Origin: Closterium sp. Naga37s-1
Lineage: Eukaryota > Streptophyta > Zygnematophyceae > Desmidiales > Closteriaceae
Direction: 5' to 3'
Length of the DNA stretch: 64,000 bases
Assembly (NCBI GenBank): GCA_947471745.1
Contig: CANJKZ010000174.1
Location: 286,001-350,000, forward strand
The notes under the pieces are model-generated. The model saw only the letters and a program-made list of their open reading frames with translations. It searched no databases and was not told where the DNA came from. Position numbers and translations under genes: made by a program. Shown in pieces: positions 55,380 to 64,000 of this stretch. Within the stretch, counting starts at the first letter, position 1. Every line of letters starts with the position of its first letter.

Positions 55380-55986
55380 GTCAGAATCCCAACCACTAGA
55401 CCATTGGGATAAAAGGGCTTGTTAAGTAGCGGGTCAGAGTGCGCCTATAACCCCCCAGGCGAACGCGCCTGTAACCCCCCTAGGATCAATCGGGCATCCA
55501 CAGTGCAGATCTACTAACAACCCCCCACACTGGGAGGCCCAGGACTGAGCACAGCGGCAACGACCTACATGTGCATACACCGGGATTCGAACCCGAGACC
55601 ACTCAGACACCATGTCAGAATCCCAGTCACTAGACCATCGGGATCGAAGGGCTTATTTATGTAGCGGGTTTGTGCGCTCTTAACCCCCCAGGCAAACGTG
55701 CATGTAACCCCCCTAGGATCAATCGGGCATCCACAGTGCAGATCTACTGACACCCCCCCACACTGGGAGGCATAGGACTAAGCACAGCGACAACGACCTA
55801 CATGTGCATACACCGGGATTCGAACCCGAGACCGCTCTGATACCATGTCAGAATCCCAACCACTAGACCATTGGGATAAATGGGCTTGTTAAGTAGCGGG
55901 TCATAGTGCGCCCATAACCCCCTAGGCGAACGCGCCTGTAACCCCCCTAGGATCAATCGGGCATCCACAGTGCAGATCTACTGACA
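55380..55986 (-). mobile_element. TRIM retroelement, tandem array LTR-internal-LTR-internal-LTR
   Basis: Three ~140-bp LTRs (55380-55519, 55613-55752, 55846-55986), in minus orientation reading TGTCAG ... CTGACA, alternate with two 93-bp internal segments. Each internal segment starts with a primer site (TGGTATCAGAGCGG in the best copy) and ends with a polypurine tract (AGTGTGGGGGG) against the next LTR. The array is flanked by CATTG at 55375-55379 and 55987-55991. This is the full TRIM layout with no coding capacity. Such elements depend on proteins of other LTR elements. Confidence 0.9.
55815..55883 (-). promoter_or_regulatory. tRNA-like stretch with A-box and B-box across the TRIM LTR/primer-site junction
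   Basis: On the minus strand: ATGGTCTAGTGGTTGGGATT (A-box type, as in tRNA-Glu D-arms), TCTGA-CATGGTA-TCAGA (5-bp stem and 7-base loop), then TCGGG-TTCGAAT-CCCGG (perfect T-arm, B-box GGTTCGAATCC). There is no matching acceptor stem, so it is not a working tRNA gene. It could act as an internal RNA polymerase III promoter. A second, less perfect copy lies at about 55582-55650. Confidence 0.6.
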
Positions 55987-55991
55987 CATTG

Positions 55992-56590
55992 CTGCGAATC
56001 CGCATCGCCTATGGGATCCGCGGCGGATCGGTGCCCATGGCGAATGACCTAAAACGTCGCATGGCTGTCCGGTTCAGTCCCGAGTACCGACAATTAGAAG
56101 CGAGCTCTCGAGTGTATGAGCTTGCAAGCGTGGTTCTCTGAGGCCTGTGGTGCTCCCAAGGTCCACCGCAATCGGGAATACCGAGTGCGGCTCGGTAAAT
56201 TCTGAAGGCGGGAAAGAGATGGGGAGGGGGCGAGACTTCCGGCAACCGGTTCGATGAACCGAACGTCTAGCCGAGGCTACACACTTGGCAGATTTCGAGA
56301 TGCAGGACATGTGGGACTGATGTATGGCTGAAATGGCTGGAAGTCCGTCTGGTATTGGGGAATGACGAAAGTGGGAAACTGGATAATTGATTACTGCAAT
56401 CGTTTATGGTGAATGTCGTACACGCCTAGTTTCAAATTCAATGAAGATGTACAGTAAACGTATATCTAAACATACACGAAGCTGCAAATTATAGGAAGGA
56501 AAATATATATTTCTGGCTCTTTCAGACTGAAACCACTATGATACTCTCCTCCCGCGACGCCTGCATTTTTTTCACCTGCTCTCAGGGATT
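55992..56590. other. spacer; no gene seen
   Basis: About 600 bases without recognisable coding or repeat structure. A ~78-codon minus-strand frame (56009-56245) has no similarity I recognise and is not called. Confidence 0.4.
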
Positions 56591-57099
56591 TACCGTATCA
56601 CCCCAGATAGAAGCGCAGGCCTATGATAAGTGCATGCGCTTCTATCTGGAGCAATGCGCTTATGGTCGATCCTCAATTATAAGCGCACCCCCTGTGAAAA
56701 CGTTACTTATTATAAGCGCATGTACAATTTTAATTTAAGATTTCTGTTCGAAACGGTAGCGAGTTTCAATTTTGAAGTGAGTGCAATCTAATTTTCGCTG
56801 AGTTTGACTCTCGAAGACCTGACTGGCTGCGCGTCTAGTCAGGATGTGCTGGCATGACTGCAAAGTGTCGCATCGTGGCCCCAGTGTGCTGGAAGAGAAT
56901 CGCTTGCAGGCGATTCTGCTTTGTGACGCGAAATTTTCGACTCGGTTGAAATGGCAAGAGTGAAACATACAATTTGGTGTCTTAAATTGATAAATTCGTA
57001 TATGTCATTATATAAGCGCATGCACCTATAAAAATGACTCAATTAGAAGCGCACCCCCCTAAAAAACATTGTTTTATTATAAGCGCACCTGCGCTCAGG

Positions 57100-57255
57100 G
57101 CCTCAGATTCGTTTTGGGTGACCCTGAGCACTCAGGGTCCTTTGGGGCTGTAACACTGATCATCAGGGTTGTAAATGGAGAAACACTGATTTCTCAGGGT
57201 TAGAAAAAAAAAAACCCTGACACATCAGCGGGAGTTAAAAAAAAAACACTGGCGG
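57100..57255. repeat. left subterminal repeats of the hAT element
   Basis: Repeated partly palindromic motifs: GACCCTGAGCACTCAGGGTC, AACACTGATCATCAGGGTT, AACACTGATTTCTCAGGGTT, AACCCTGACACATCAG. These probably bind the transposase. Confidence 0.75.
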
Positions 57256-57375
57256 TGAGAATCCACAACAACTATCACAAGTATAATAAGTTAAGAAAAG
57301 TTCAAATATGGTTCTAATGAGCTTCTAATCTAACTACAGGCACAGACCACTTGGCGCTCACACCGCACACACAAT

Positions 57376-60300
57376 TCACATCACACGCATGTCTTCATCT
57401 TCGTCACTACCACCACCATCGCTCATAGAACCGTGCCTGTGCACGGGGGTCTCTGTCCCCCACCCAGAGCCAGCACCACCAGCATCATCCTCGTCCACCT
57501 TCTCTTTCCCCTTAGCACTAGGTTGCTTCTTTGGTGCTGCCACTGTTGTGATGGGCTTGCGCTTCTTGTACGCCCTCCAGATCTTCACCACCTCCGCCCA
57601 GTCGGGCTCGTACGGCAGCAATGCCATGCACATGAGGTCCGACAGCCGCGCATCCTTGATGGCACCCCTCAGCCAGCTCTTGATGATGTTTTGACGCGAG
57701 AACCCCCGCTCGCACTCGACTGTGCTCAACGGTAGCACAGCGACAGCCATCCACAGCTTCACCAGGTTGGGGTACGCGTCCTCCCAGTCAGGAGACTTCA
57801 GCATCGCCGAGAGACCCGGGTAGAACTTTCTCTCGGACTTCGGGGCTCCAGCGAGAACCGTGCAGAACGTGCGGAGCTCCTTGAACGCCTTCTTCTTGTT
57901 GACACCTGGAGGGAGTCACGGAGTGCGCAAGCACAAGGAAAAGAACAAGGTAAGCAAGGCTCACCAGACAAGTGGTGCCAGTGTTTAGGTGCTACACAAC
58001 AAAGCAGCACAAACAACGATGCACAGACCAAAGAGAAGTACGTACCTGGAACGATCTCGTCGCACTCTTGGGCCCTGAAGAGCGTCGTGAGGGACTCAAG
58101 GTGCTCCGTGCAGACCATGGAACGCTCCTGCCGTCCATGGGGCCACTCGTCGGGCATGAACAGCTTCACACCGCTCAGCTTGTCGAGTGAACCCAATCGC
58201 TCATCCAGGTTATGCACGAGCGCCTCCGCCATCGCCGTGCACTGCTCCACGCATCGCTCATGGGTCCCTGCAATGGGGTAGCCTTCAAGGGGGGAATCAT
58301 GCAGCACGTAGCAGTGAGAAGTGGGCCGGCCGTCGGAGTCAACCCACTCGACCTCCACTCTCCGCACCCCATTCGGTCCATGTCGTGCAATGAAGGGCGA
58401 CAGCTTCTCGCTCAGGCCGCCGCCGAAGTCGTCGCCACAATCCACATAACGGCTGTTGATGTGGGTTGTCGTGCGACGGATCTGGCCTTGAATCGCCAGC
58501 AGGTCAATCTGCCACACAAAAACAGTAGGGAAAGCACAGCCAGGTTTCAATCATGAAGCAGAACTAGCCGTAGCTAGCGGCCCTAAACCCACAGTCCTCA
58601 TGGCACACAGGGATGCACAGGCAAAAGCAGGATCTCACCTGTCGATGCTGGAACGTCTTGCTGAGCACGTTCAGCTGTTCCAGCACGTCAGCGAGGAAGC
58701 GCAGCATGAACTGGAATCTGTAGCTGGTCACCATCTGGTACATGGGCTTGTTTCCCAGCTCGTGCACCATCACGACGACCCCCGGAAGGACTGCAAGAAG
58801 TCGGCAGACTGCATCGCCGCGTGAGAGCCAACGCACATCATTGATTCCTTGGAGCTCCAGGTTAGTCTGAGTGAAGACTTCCTGAAGGTCCAGGAAGCGC
58901 TGGTGCCAGGGTCCTGATGAGCCGAGGTAGGTGGAGAGCCAGCGGATGAAGCTGTCGACCATGCCAAACTCCGGTAGGGACTCTGCCGCGTCCTTGGCCG
59001 CGAGTGCTTCCCTGCGATTAAAACAAAAAACAGTCGCATTTGGTTAAGTAGAAGGAAGGACACCATGTTCAAATAACAAATACCAGTCGCATCGGACACT
59101 GCATCAACCACCGTACCTGTGAGCGATGCAGTGGCAGGACACCAGATGCGGAACGCGCGTCCTCAGCCTCGCCACCAGCCCGTTTTTGGATCCGACCATG
59201 ACGCTCGCCCCGTCGGTGCTGATGCCCGTGATTCGGCGCAGGTCAATGCCGACGGCATTGACATGGGATAAGAGCAACGCCACCAGCGATGTGGCGTCTG
59301 CCCTGTCCACGGTTAGGAGGGCAAAGAACTCGGTGACTACTGCCCCGTCGCGGATGAATGTGGCATAGATGATGAGATGCTTCCCACGGCATCTGTCCGT
59401 AGACTCGTCACAGCTGAGGCCGATGTAGTGGCTTTGTAGGACGTGTTCGAGTTGTGTTGTCTGCAGCCACACGGCCGTTGCCTGTGTTAGTTCCCCAAAG
59501 CCGTACCTGCATAGACACCGAACATATTTGTTAGGCTTACGTGGTTGTGAACAGGAGAGGCTTTTAATGCATGCGCTCGTAAGCACTTACGTGGTGTAGT
59601 AAGTGCCGTATCCCTTTTTGGGAAAGCCGCGGACCTCGTTCTGAGCCATGTAGCGAACGAGGCGCACCCACGTCTCCATCGGCAGATGGTTCTGGGTGGT
59701 GAAGTGAAGGGAGTTCAGAAGGCTGATGACGCGGGTCGTCTCGTCATCTTTGGCGAGCGTATGCTCGTCAATTCGCGGCTGCTTCCCAGCCTGAGCTAGC
59801 ATCTGCTTCTGGTGATTGATGGCCAACTGGTGCTTGTTCGTCGCGGCATGCCGCTTGAAGGCTTGGGTCTGAAGATCGGTTGCACCGTGCCCACTCTTGC
59901 CACACTTGCCACCGTCACCTGCAAAGTCGATGCACAATCTGCACTTGAACGCAGGCATGCCAGCAGTGTTTTTTATGAGGATGAGCCATGGGTAGTCGGT
60001 CGACCACGTCGACTTGAACGTTTCAAGGGCCTCTTCGTAAATCAGAGTGGTTAGTGACGGTTTTTTAGAGTTAGATGGCGTGGGCGTAACGTGGTTTACC
60101 GACTCGCCGGCATCAGCGAGAGGACGTCCAGGATCTGTAGGATCGGCCCAACGGAGCACGGCCTGCTTGTAACGAGGCGGAGGCTTCGACGACGACGCAC
60201 GAGATGGCAAGCGGACGCTCGGTCCGGCTGCTGACGGCACGGCCGGCTTAGCAGTATGCGCGGGCTGGGGACGATCGTCTCCGCGGCAGAGGCCAGACGC

Positions 60301-60465
60301 TTCACCAGTGTTTGCTACTGAGGCGACGGGACCTGGCTTCTCTTTTTCATGGGAGAGCGCGGAAACTAGAAAATCTAGTCCCGTTCTGGCCTCCAGCATC
60401 TCGGTGGCGGCGTAAAGTGCATCGTCGTCATCATCACCGCAACTGTTCTCACCGGTGATCGCCAT
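57376..60465 (-). CDS. hAT transposase (ZnF + RNase-H-like DDE + dimerisation domain), five exons
   Basis: ATG at 60465. Exons by consensus GT/AG: 60465-59591, 59506-59117, 59011-58639, 58508-58046, 57905-57376. Together they make 2631 bases, exactly 877 codons (876 aa plus stop), and each junction keeps frame. Residues ~175-212 hold a BED/TTF-like finger (CRLC ... H, NKH). The catalytic region has LSCDESTDRC (~325) and ITGISTDGASVM (~389). The last exon has the hAT dimerisation domain (~746-775, LWMAVAVLPLSTVECERGFS). An Asp/Glu-rich tail follows. It belongs to the ZNF862/KIAA-like branch of hAT. Known role: excises and reinserts the element at 8-bp staggered cuts. Nothing in this copy looks broken. 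Confidence 0.92.
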
Positions 60466-60499
60466 GGCGCGTTCACGTCACCTTCCTGAATCGGTGAGT

Positions 60500-60640
60500 A
60501 GTAACGAGAAACCCTGGGAGAGAGATTGCAGAGATTGATGTTTCGGGAGGTGATGGAGTCTGGAGAGCTGGCTTCAGGGAGACTGCAGAGATTGATGTTT
60601 CGGAAAGGGATGGAGTCTGGAGAGCTGGAATGGCAGAATC
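60500..60640 (-). repeat. tandem repeat in the hAT 5' region
   Basis: About two and a half units of ~55 bases (GCAGAGATTGATGTTTCGG ... GGAGTCTGGAGAGCTGG), just upstream of the transposase ATG. They could lie in its leader or promoter. Confidence 0.75.
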
Positions 60641-60969
60641 ACGAGACCCCCTGCGTGGGGTGCCTGAGCGGGCCGCCCCAGCACGCCCTGCCTTGGTGAA
60701 AAGAACAAGGCAGACCACTGGCCCACTGGGCCACTAGGCTTGGTTGTTTGTGCACATCAATGGAAAGTAATGACAAGTGTAGGTTATCCAACGTGACAAC
60801 GGTACATTGCTTCAGCTGGGACAGCCAATCTCTTTACGCGTTTTGCCAACACAGCCCGAAATTAACCTGTTCAACTGTATCTGGGCGCGCCGCAGGGTGG
60901 CGTCGGTGCAGGGTGGGTTCATGCATGATGACGGCGCGCAAAACTGCGAGAATCACGGAGTTTTCGGTT

Positions 60970-61150
60970 TCAGGGTCGTCTCCGATACAACACTGACTCG
61001 TCAGTGTCGACAAACTAGAAACACTGGAAATTCAGGATTAGGAAAAGAAAAACACTGATTCATCAGGGTTGTAAAAAAAAAAAGGCTGATTCATCAGGGT
61101 TACAATAAAAAACCGGGGTCGAACATCAGGAAATCAGGGTAAAATTCCTG
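60970..61150. repeat. right subterminal repeats of the hAT element
   Basis: AACACTGACTCGTCAGTGT, AACACTGATTCATCAGGGTT and GGCTGATTCATCAGGGTT, with A-runs between. They mirror the left set. Confidence 0.75.
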
Positions 61151-61194
61151 GAATCTGAGGCCCTGCCTGCGCTTCTATCCGGGGTGATACGGTA

Positions 61195-61749
61195 CCCTGA
61201 TTCAAGCCTTTACGGATCCCAAGCACAGGCTGATCCGGGTGTGTAGAAATTCGCTGTCGGGAGTGCGCACATGCAACGTATTCAGTGCGCATGTTAAGAA
61301 ACAAGAGTTCGAGCAAATGCCCACACTTTCAGCACAGCACACAGCACACACAGACGCCTTCTGAGTAAACATCTCAAGTCTTTTCTCATCATTAAGCGCA
61401 GCACTCAGCAGTAGCTACTGAATGCAACAACGTTAGCAGTGGCTAGGATGTTAGCAAAGAGAACAACGCCTCCATCCGCGCCATGAATAGCCCCTTCTTT
61501 AGTAAACTCTCGTAGCTCGCGATGTATAGCCGCCCAACTAACTCGTGTGCGCCCGACATCACATCACGTCACTCTCATTGTGCGCCTGCTACTAAAACAC
61601 TCACACACTCACGCCATTGCCAGTGTCTGTTGACTGTGCCTCACACCCAACATGCTGGTACACCACATCTGATATAACAGATCTGATACACCATATTTGA
61701 TACACCACACACATGAGCTCAGCAAAAACAAACTCCGACTGACACAACC
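61195..61749. other. 3' flank of the DP gene; no gene seen
   Basis: Probably the 3' untranslated region of the minus-strand DP gene plus spacer. Short repeats of TCTGATACACCA type at about 61665-61710. No coding region supported. Confidence 0.45.
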
Positions 61750-62228
61750 CTAGTACCCCCCTTGCATGTGCTCACCTGCTCCCGACCCAGCCACCCCACC
61801 CTCCCCAATCGCCTCTCCTGCCATGCTCCCTTGCCCCTGCCCCTGCCCATACTCCCCACCCTGACCCTGCTGCATCTCCCCCAGTGCCCCGCCTTGCCCT
61901 GGCCCCTCCATCCCTCCAGGGATTTGGCCCATGGGATCAGCACCCATACTACTGCCAGGGGCAGGAGGAGGAGAGGTGACAGTACAAGTGGGTGGTACCG
62001 GGGTAAACGCAGGGTTTCCCTGCATGGCGATAGGGTAGTTGTGCGATGAACCCCCCTGCTGCGGCTGCTGCATTGCTGCTGCCACTGGTCCTGCTGTCCC
62101 TCCTATTGGCATTGCCTGCAGCTGCTGCTGCTGCTGATACTGCTGCTGCGGTTGTTGGTACTGCTGGTGCTGGTACTGTTGGTGCTGGTAGTGCTGGTGC
62201 TGCTGCGGCGGTTGCTGCTGTGGCAGCT

Positions 62229-62271
<43 letters not shown>

Positions 62272-62783
62272 GGGTTGCATCATAGGCTGCATGCCAACAT
62301 ATGGTGCGCCCTGCTGTTGCTGATAGTGCTGCTGCTGCTGCTGCTGCTGATACGGTTGCTGCTGGTACTGTTGCTGCTGTTCCTGCTGCTGGTACTGTTG
62401 CTGCTGCGCCTGCTGCTTATAGTACTGCTGCTGCTGCTGCTGCTGCTGCTGTATCTGCGGCTGTCCCATGCCCGGCACTTGACCCTGCATGGGCACCACC
62501 CCTGCACCTGCAACCCCTGCTTGGTAAGCATTACCCCCACCCATCACCCCTCCTCCTGCCATTTGCATCTGAGGCGCACTCCCCTCTATCCCCACCATCC
62601 CTTGCTGTGGCACCTGCTGCTGTGCCTGCTGCTGCTGCTGCACCTGCTGTTGCAGCTGCTGCTGGTGTGGCAGGTGCACGGCCGGGGATCCCTGAGTCTG
62701 GAACTGAGGTGCCATTGGGCCTGGGGCAAGTGCAGATGCACCCATAGCTTGCGCTGGAACCTGTGCTGCCGGCTGGTACTGCC

Positions 62784-62820
<37 letters not shown>

Positions 62821-63910
62821 GGGCGGAGAGTAGATCACAAGGTCTGCCCTGCCAGGCTGACCCCCCGGCCCTCCTGCTCCGGCCACGCCACTCCCCACAC
62901 CATTAGCACCTGCAGAGCCACCCATGGGTGGCCCATTACTCGTGGAAGGAGGTGTCCCGTTAGTGGGCGCTCCTACAGCTGTCTTTGGTCCCCCGTTCGT
63001 GGGGCTGCCTATCCCAGGTTCAGTGGGAGAGAGTGGGCCTCCCAGTCCGCTCTGTGCCTGCCCGCTCCCTGCTCCTTGCTGCCCCTGCTGCTGCCCCTGC
63101 TGTTGCTGCCCCTGTTGTTGCTGCTGTGCCTGTGCAGCAGCCTGTGTGGGTGTCATTGCACCCTCTCCTGGTGATGCCTGCTGCTGCTGCTGCTGCTGCT
63201 GCAGCTGTGGCGGCTGCTGAGAATGCTGCGCTGGTTGGAGTTGCTGCTGCTGTTGCTGTTGTGAACCGGGCGGTGGCTGTGTGGGCGGTGGAGGGGTGGC
63301 TGTGGACGCAAGAGGAGGCGCAGCAGTGGCGGGAGCAGCTGGGGAGGGCGGGAAGACATCGGAGAGGGGAGGCGTGCAGAGGCCCATGGCTCGCAGCACG
63401 TAGCTGTCGTCGTGCAGCTCAAAGGGAGTGCTGAGAGAGGAGAGGACAGGGAAGGGAGGAGAGAAAAGAAACTTAAGGCTTCAGGTAGCAGAGACCCATG
63501 GCTCGCAGCACGTAGCTGTCATCGTGCAGCTCGAAGGGCGTTCTGTCAGGGAAGGGAGGAGAGATTGGAATGAAAAGGGAGATGTTGGGATGGGATGGGA
63601 GATTGGGGTTTTGGGCTACGGCACTTCTGTTGATGAGGGGGAGGAGTGCAGAGGCCCATCGCACGCAGCACGTAGCTGTCTGTCTCCTTGAAGCTCAAAG
63701 GGAGTGCTGGGAGGAAAGAGGAAGAAACTCAGATGGGAGAGGGAGATGGGGGGTTTCAAGCTTACATTGTGGTTTGAGTGTACGTGGTTAAGATTGTGAG
63801 GTGCTTTAACGTGAGAAAGGCTGTGAGCAAGCTTACGTGCTGAAGTCAAAATGCACGAGCTGCATGTCCTCTGATATCTCCACCTCCACTGTTGCCTGTG
63901 GGCGGGTCTG
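61750..63910 (-). CDS. DP: DP-type E2F dimerisation partner, 3' part, with long Gln-rich tail
   Basis: The gene runs off the right edge; its DNA-binding part is not in the window. Exon 63910-63837 (after AG at 63911-63912, before GTAAGC) reads QTRPQATVEVEISEDMQL then VHFDFS, the classic end of the plant DP dimerisation domain. It splices in phase to 63430-61750, which starts TTPFELHDDSYVLRAMGLC and stays open to a stop at 61750. Known role: DP pairs with E2F to control S-phase genes in the nucleus. Plant DPs usually end soon after this motif. Here a ~540-residue Gln/Pro/Gly-rich tail follows, with many CAG runs. Two further copies of the TPFELHDD exon lie in the intron (63473-63542 and 63616-63706). 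Confidence 0.85.
62040..63290 (-). repeat. CAG/CTG-rich tracts encoding polyglutamine in DP tail
   Basis: Several runs of CTGCTGCTG (plus view), the longest at about 62225-62270, 62425-62450, 62785-62815 and 63178-63202. They are separated by Pro/Gly/Met-rich segments such as YQQQQQQQ and HYQHQQYQHQQYQQ. The opposite strand is open as poly-Leu/Ala only because of this composition. Confidence 0.85.
63473..63542 (-). CDS. duplicate DP exon, possible alternative last exon (short isoform)
   Basis: After a good acceptor (CTGACAG) this copy reads in frame from the 63910-63837 exon: TTPFELHDDSYVLRAMGLC, then YLKP and a stop. If used, it would give a DP protein that ends right after the conserved motif, like normal plant DPs, and lacks the Gln-rich tail. 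The match to the main copy is nearly perfect at the DNA level. Confidence 0.6.
63616..63706 (-). pseudogene. duplicate DP exon, frame-shifted copy
   Basis: After an acceptor (CTCCCAG) it begins TTPFELQGD, then a 4-base tandem insertion (GACAGACA in place of GACA) shifts the frame, giving RQLRAACDGPLH and a stop at 63616. It still matches the other copies in DNA (CAGCTACGTGCTGCG, ATGGGCCTCTGC). It is probably non-functional, or a third alternative end. Confidence 0.6.
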
Positions 63911-64000
63911 CTCCGCGCCATAGACAGAAAAAAAAGGGGGAAGAGGGAGGAAGAGACGGGGAGGAGGGAGGGAGAGAGAGGGAAGAGGGACGGAGAGAGA
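63911..64000 (-). other. intron of the DP gene (pyrimidine-rich), cut by the window edge
   Basis: The minus strand is CTCTCC/CTTCCC-rich and ends TTTTTTTTCTGTCTATGGCG before the acceptor at 63911. This fits the polypyrimidine tract of an intron whose upstream exon is outside the window. Confidence 0.6.

Larger units (their letters stand above)
57096..61165 (-). mobile_element. hAT DNA transposon, apparently complete
   Basis: 4070 bp with terminal repeats CAGGGCCTCAGATTC (left) and its mirror at the right (GAATCTGAGGCCCTG). It is flanked by a perfect 8-bp duplication CCTGCGCT (57088-57095 and 61166-61173), the hAT hallmark. It carries a five-exon transposase gene on the minus strand and arrays of subterminal CACTGAT..TCAGGGTT motifs at both ends. 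It inserted within the right terminal repeat of the pogo-type MITE. Confidence 0.95.
56593..61192. mobile_element. pogo-type MITE (~520 bp without insert), split by a hAT element
   Basis: The ends are CCGTATCACCCCAGATAGAAG (left) and its mirror GGGGTGATACGG (right, ending 61192), each next to TA (56591-56592 and 61193-61194). The terminal repeat and the inner TTATAAGCGCA copies match the pogo-like element at 1-2314. Once the nested hAT and one copy of its 8-bp duplication are discounted, the element is about 522 bp and has no coding capacity, so it is a non-autonomous member of that family. Confidence 0.88.

Noticed and set aside
55380-55986. Tandem tRNA-derived SINEs
   Set aside because: The A/B boxes first suggested SINEs, but the TGTCAG...CTGACA repeats, primer sites, polypurine tracts and a CATTG duplication around the whole array fit a TRIM far better. 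The tRNA-like feature is kept as a separate observation.
56009-56310. Two ~78-codon minus-strand frames
   Set aside because: No recognisable domain, no repeat in related sequence here, and no splice or start support.
62152-63174. 340-codon plus-strand poly-Leu frame
   Set aside because: It is the mirror of CAG repeats in the DP tail; no domain and no membrane-protein pattern beyond composition.

Overview
The window is nuclear DNA of a streptophyte: a land plant, or possibly a close algal relative. The evidence is an intronless MAX2-type F-box/LRR gene, an organellar mTERF gene, the 3' part of an E2F-partner (DP) gene with plant-type wording, spliced plant-style transposases, and copia, gypsy and TRIM retroelements whose primer-binding sites match initiator tRNA-Met. 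Coding DNA is GC-rich and low-complexity tracts are abundant. The MAX2 protein is clearly diverged from flowering-plant versions, so an early-branching lineage is likely. I cannot name the species.

Layout. 1-2314: 5' part of a pogo/Tigger-like DNA transposon. 2317-6041: MAX2-like gene (minus strand), with a decayed tandem copy of its last ~40 codons between it and the transposon. 6682-19778: a gypsy (chromovirus-like) element with 351-bp LTRs, holding a complete-length nested copia element (A, 8846-16417). 20065-27136: copia B, same family as A. 27849-29270: mTERF gene (minus). 29792-30070: palindrome-rich hAT-like remnant. 30186-35301: copia C. 35302-51439: copia D (minus), split by a young tandem copia dimer E (LTR-internal-LTR-internal-LTR, 38716-50800). 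51609-53451: copia F, a coding-free derivative with LTRs that look identical. 53740-54990: an unrecognised, possibly COMM-domain-related locus. 55380-55986: a tandem TRIM array in minus orientation. 56593-61192: a ~520-bp pogo-type MITE whose right terminal repeat was hit by a 4.07-kb hAT element (57096-61165). Its five-exon transposase adds up to one open 876-aa frame. 61750-64000: 3' part of a DP transcription factor gene with a triplicated exon and a very long glutamine-rich tail; it runs off the right edge.

The four host genes (MAX2, mTERF, the 53.7-55 kb locus, DP) all lie on the minus strand, and mobile DNA fills most of the rest. Most elements could be bounded to the base by terminal repeats plus target-site duplications: gypsy ACAAG; copia B ACACT; E dimer GTTTG; F ATTAC; TRIM array CATTG; hAT CCTGCGCT; pogo elements TA. 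This gives a clear order of insertion: gypsy before copia A, D before E, MITE before hAT. The A/B/C/D/F copia elements form one family, with short LTRs (about 107-142 bp), a GC-rich repeat-filled leader, a minisatellite linker between integrase and reverse transcriptase, and a shared 3' non-coding motif.
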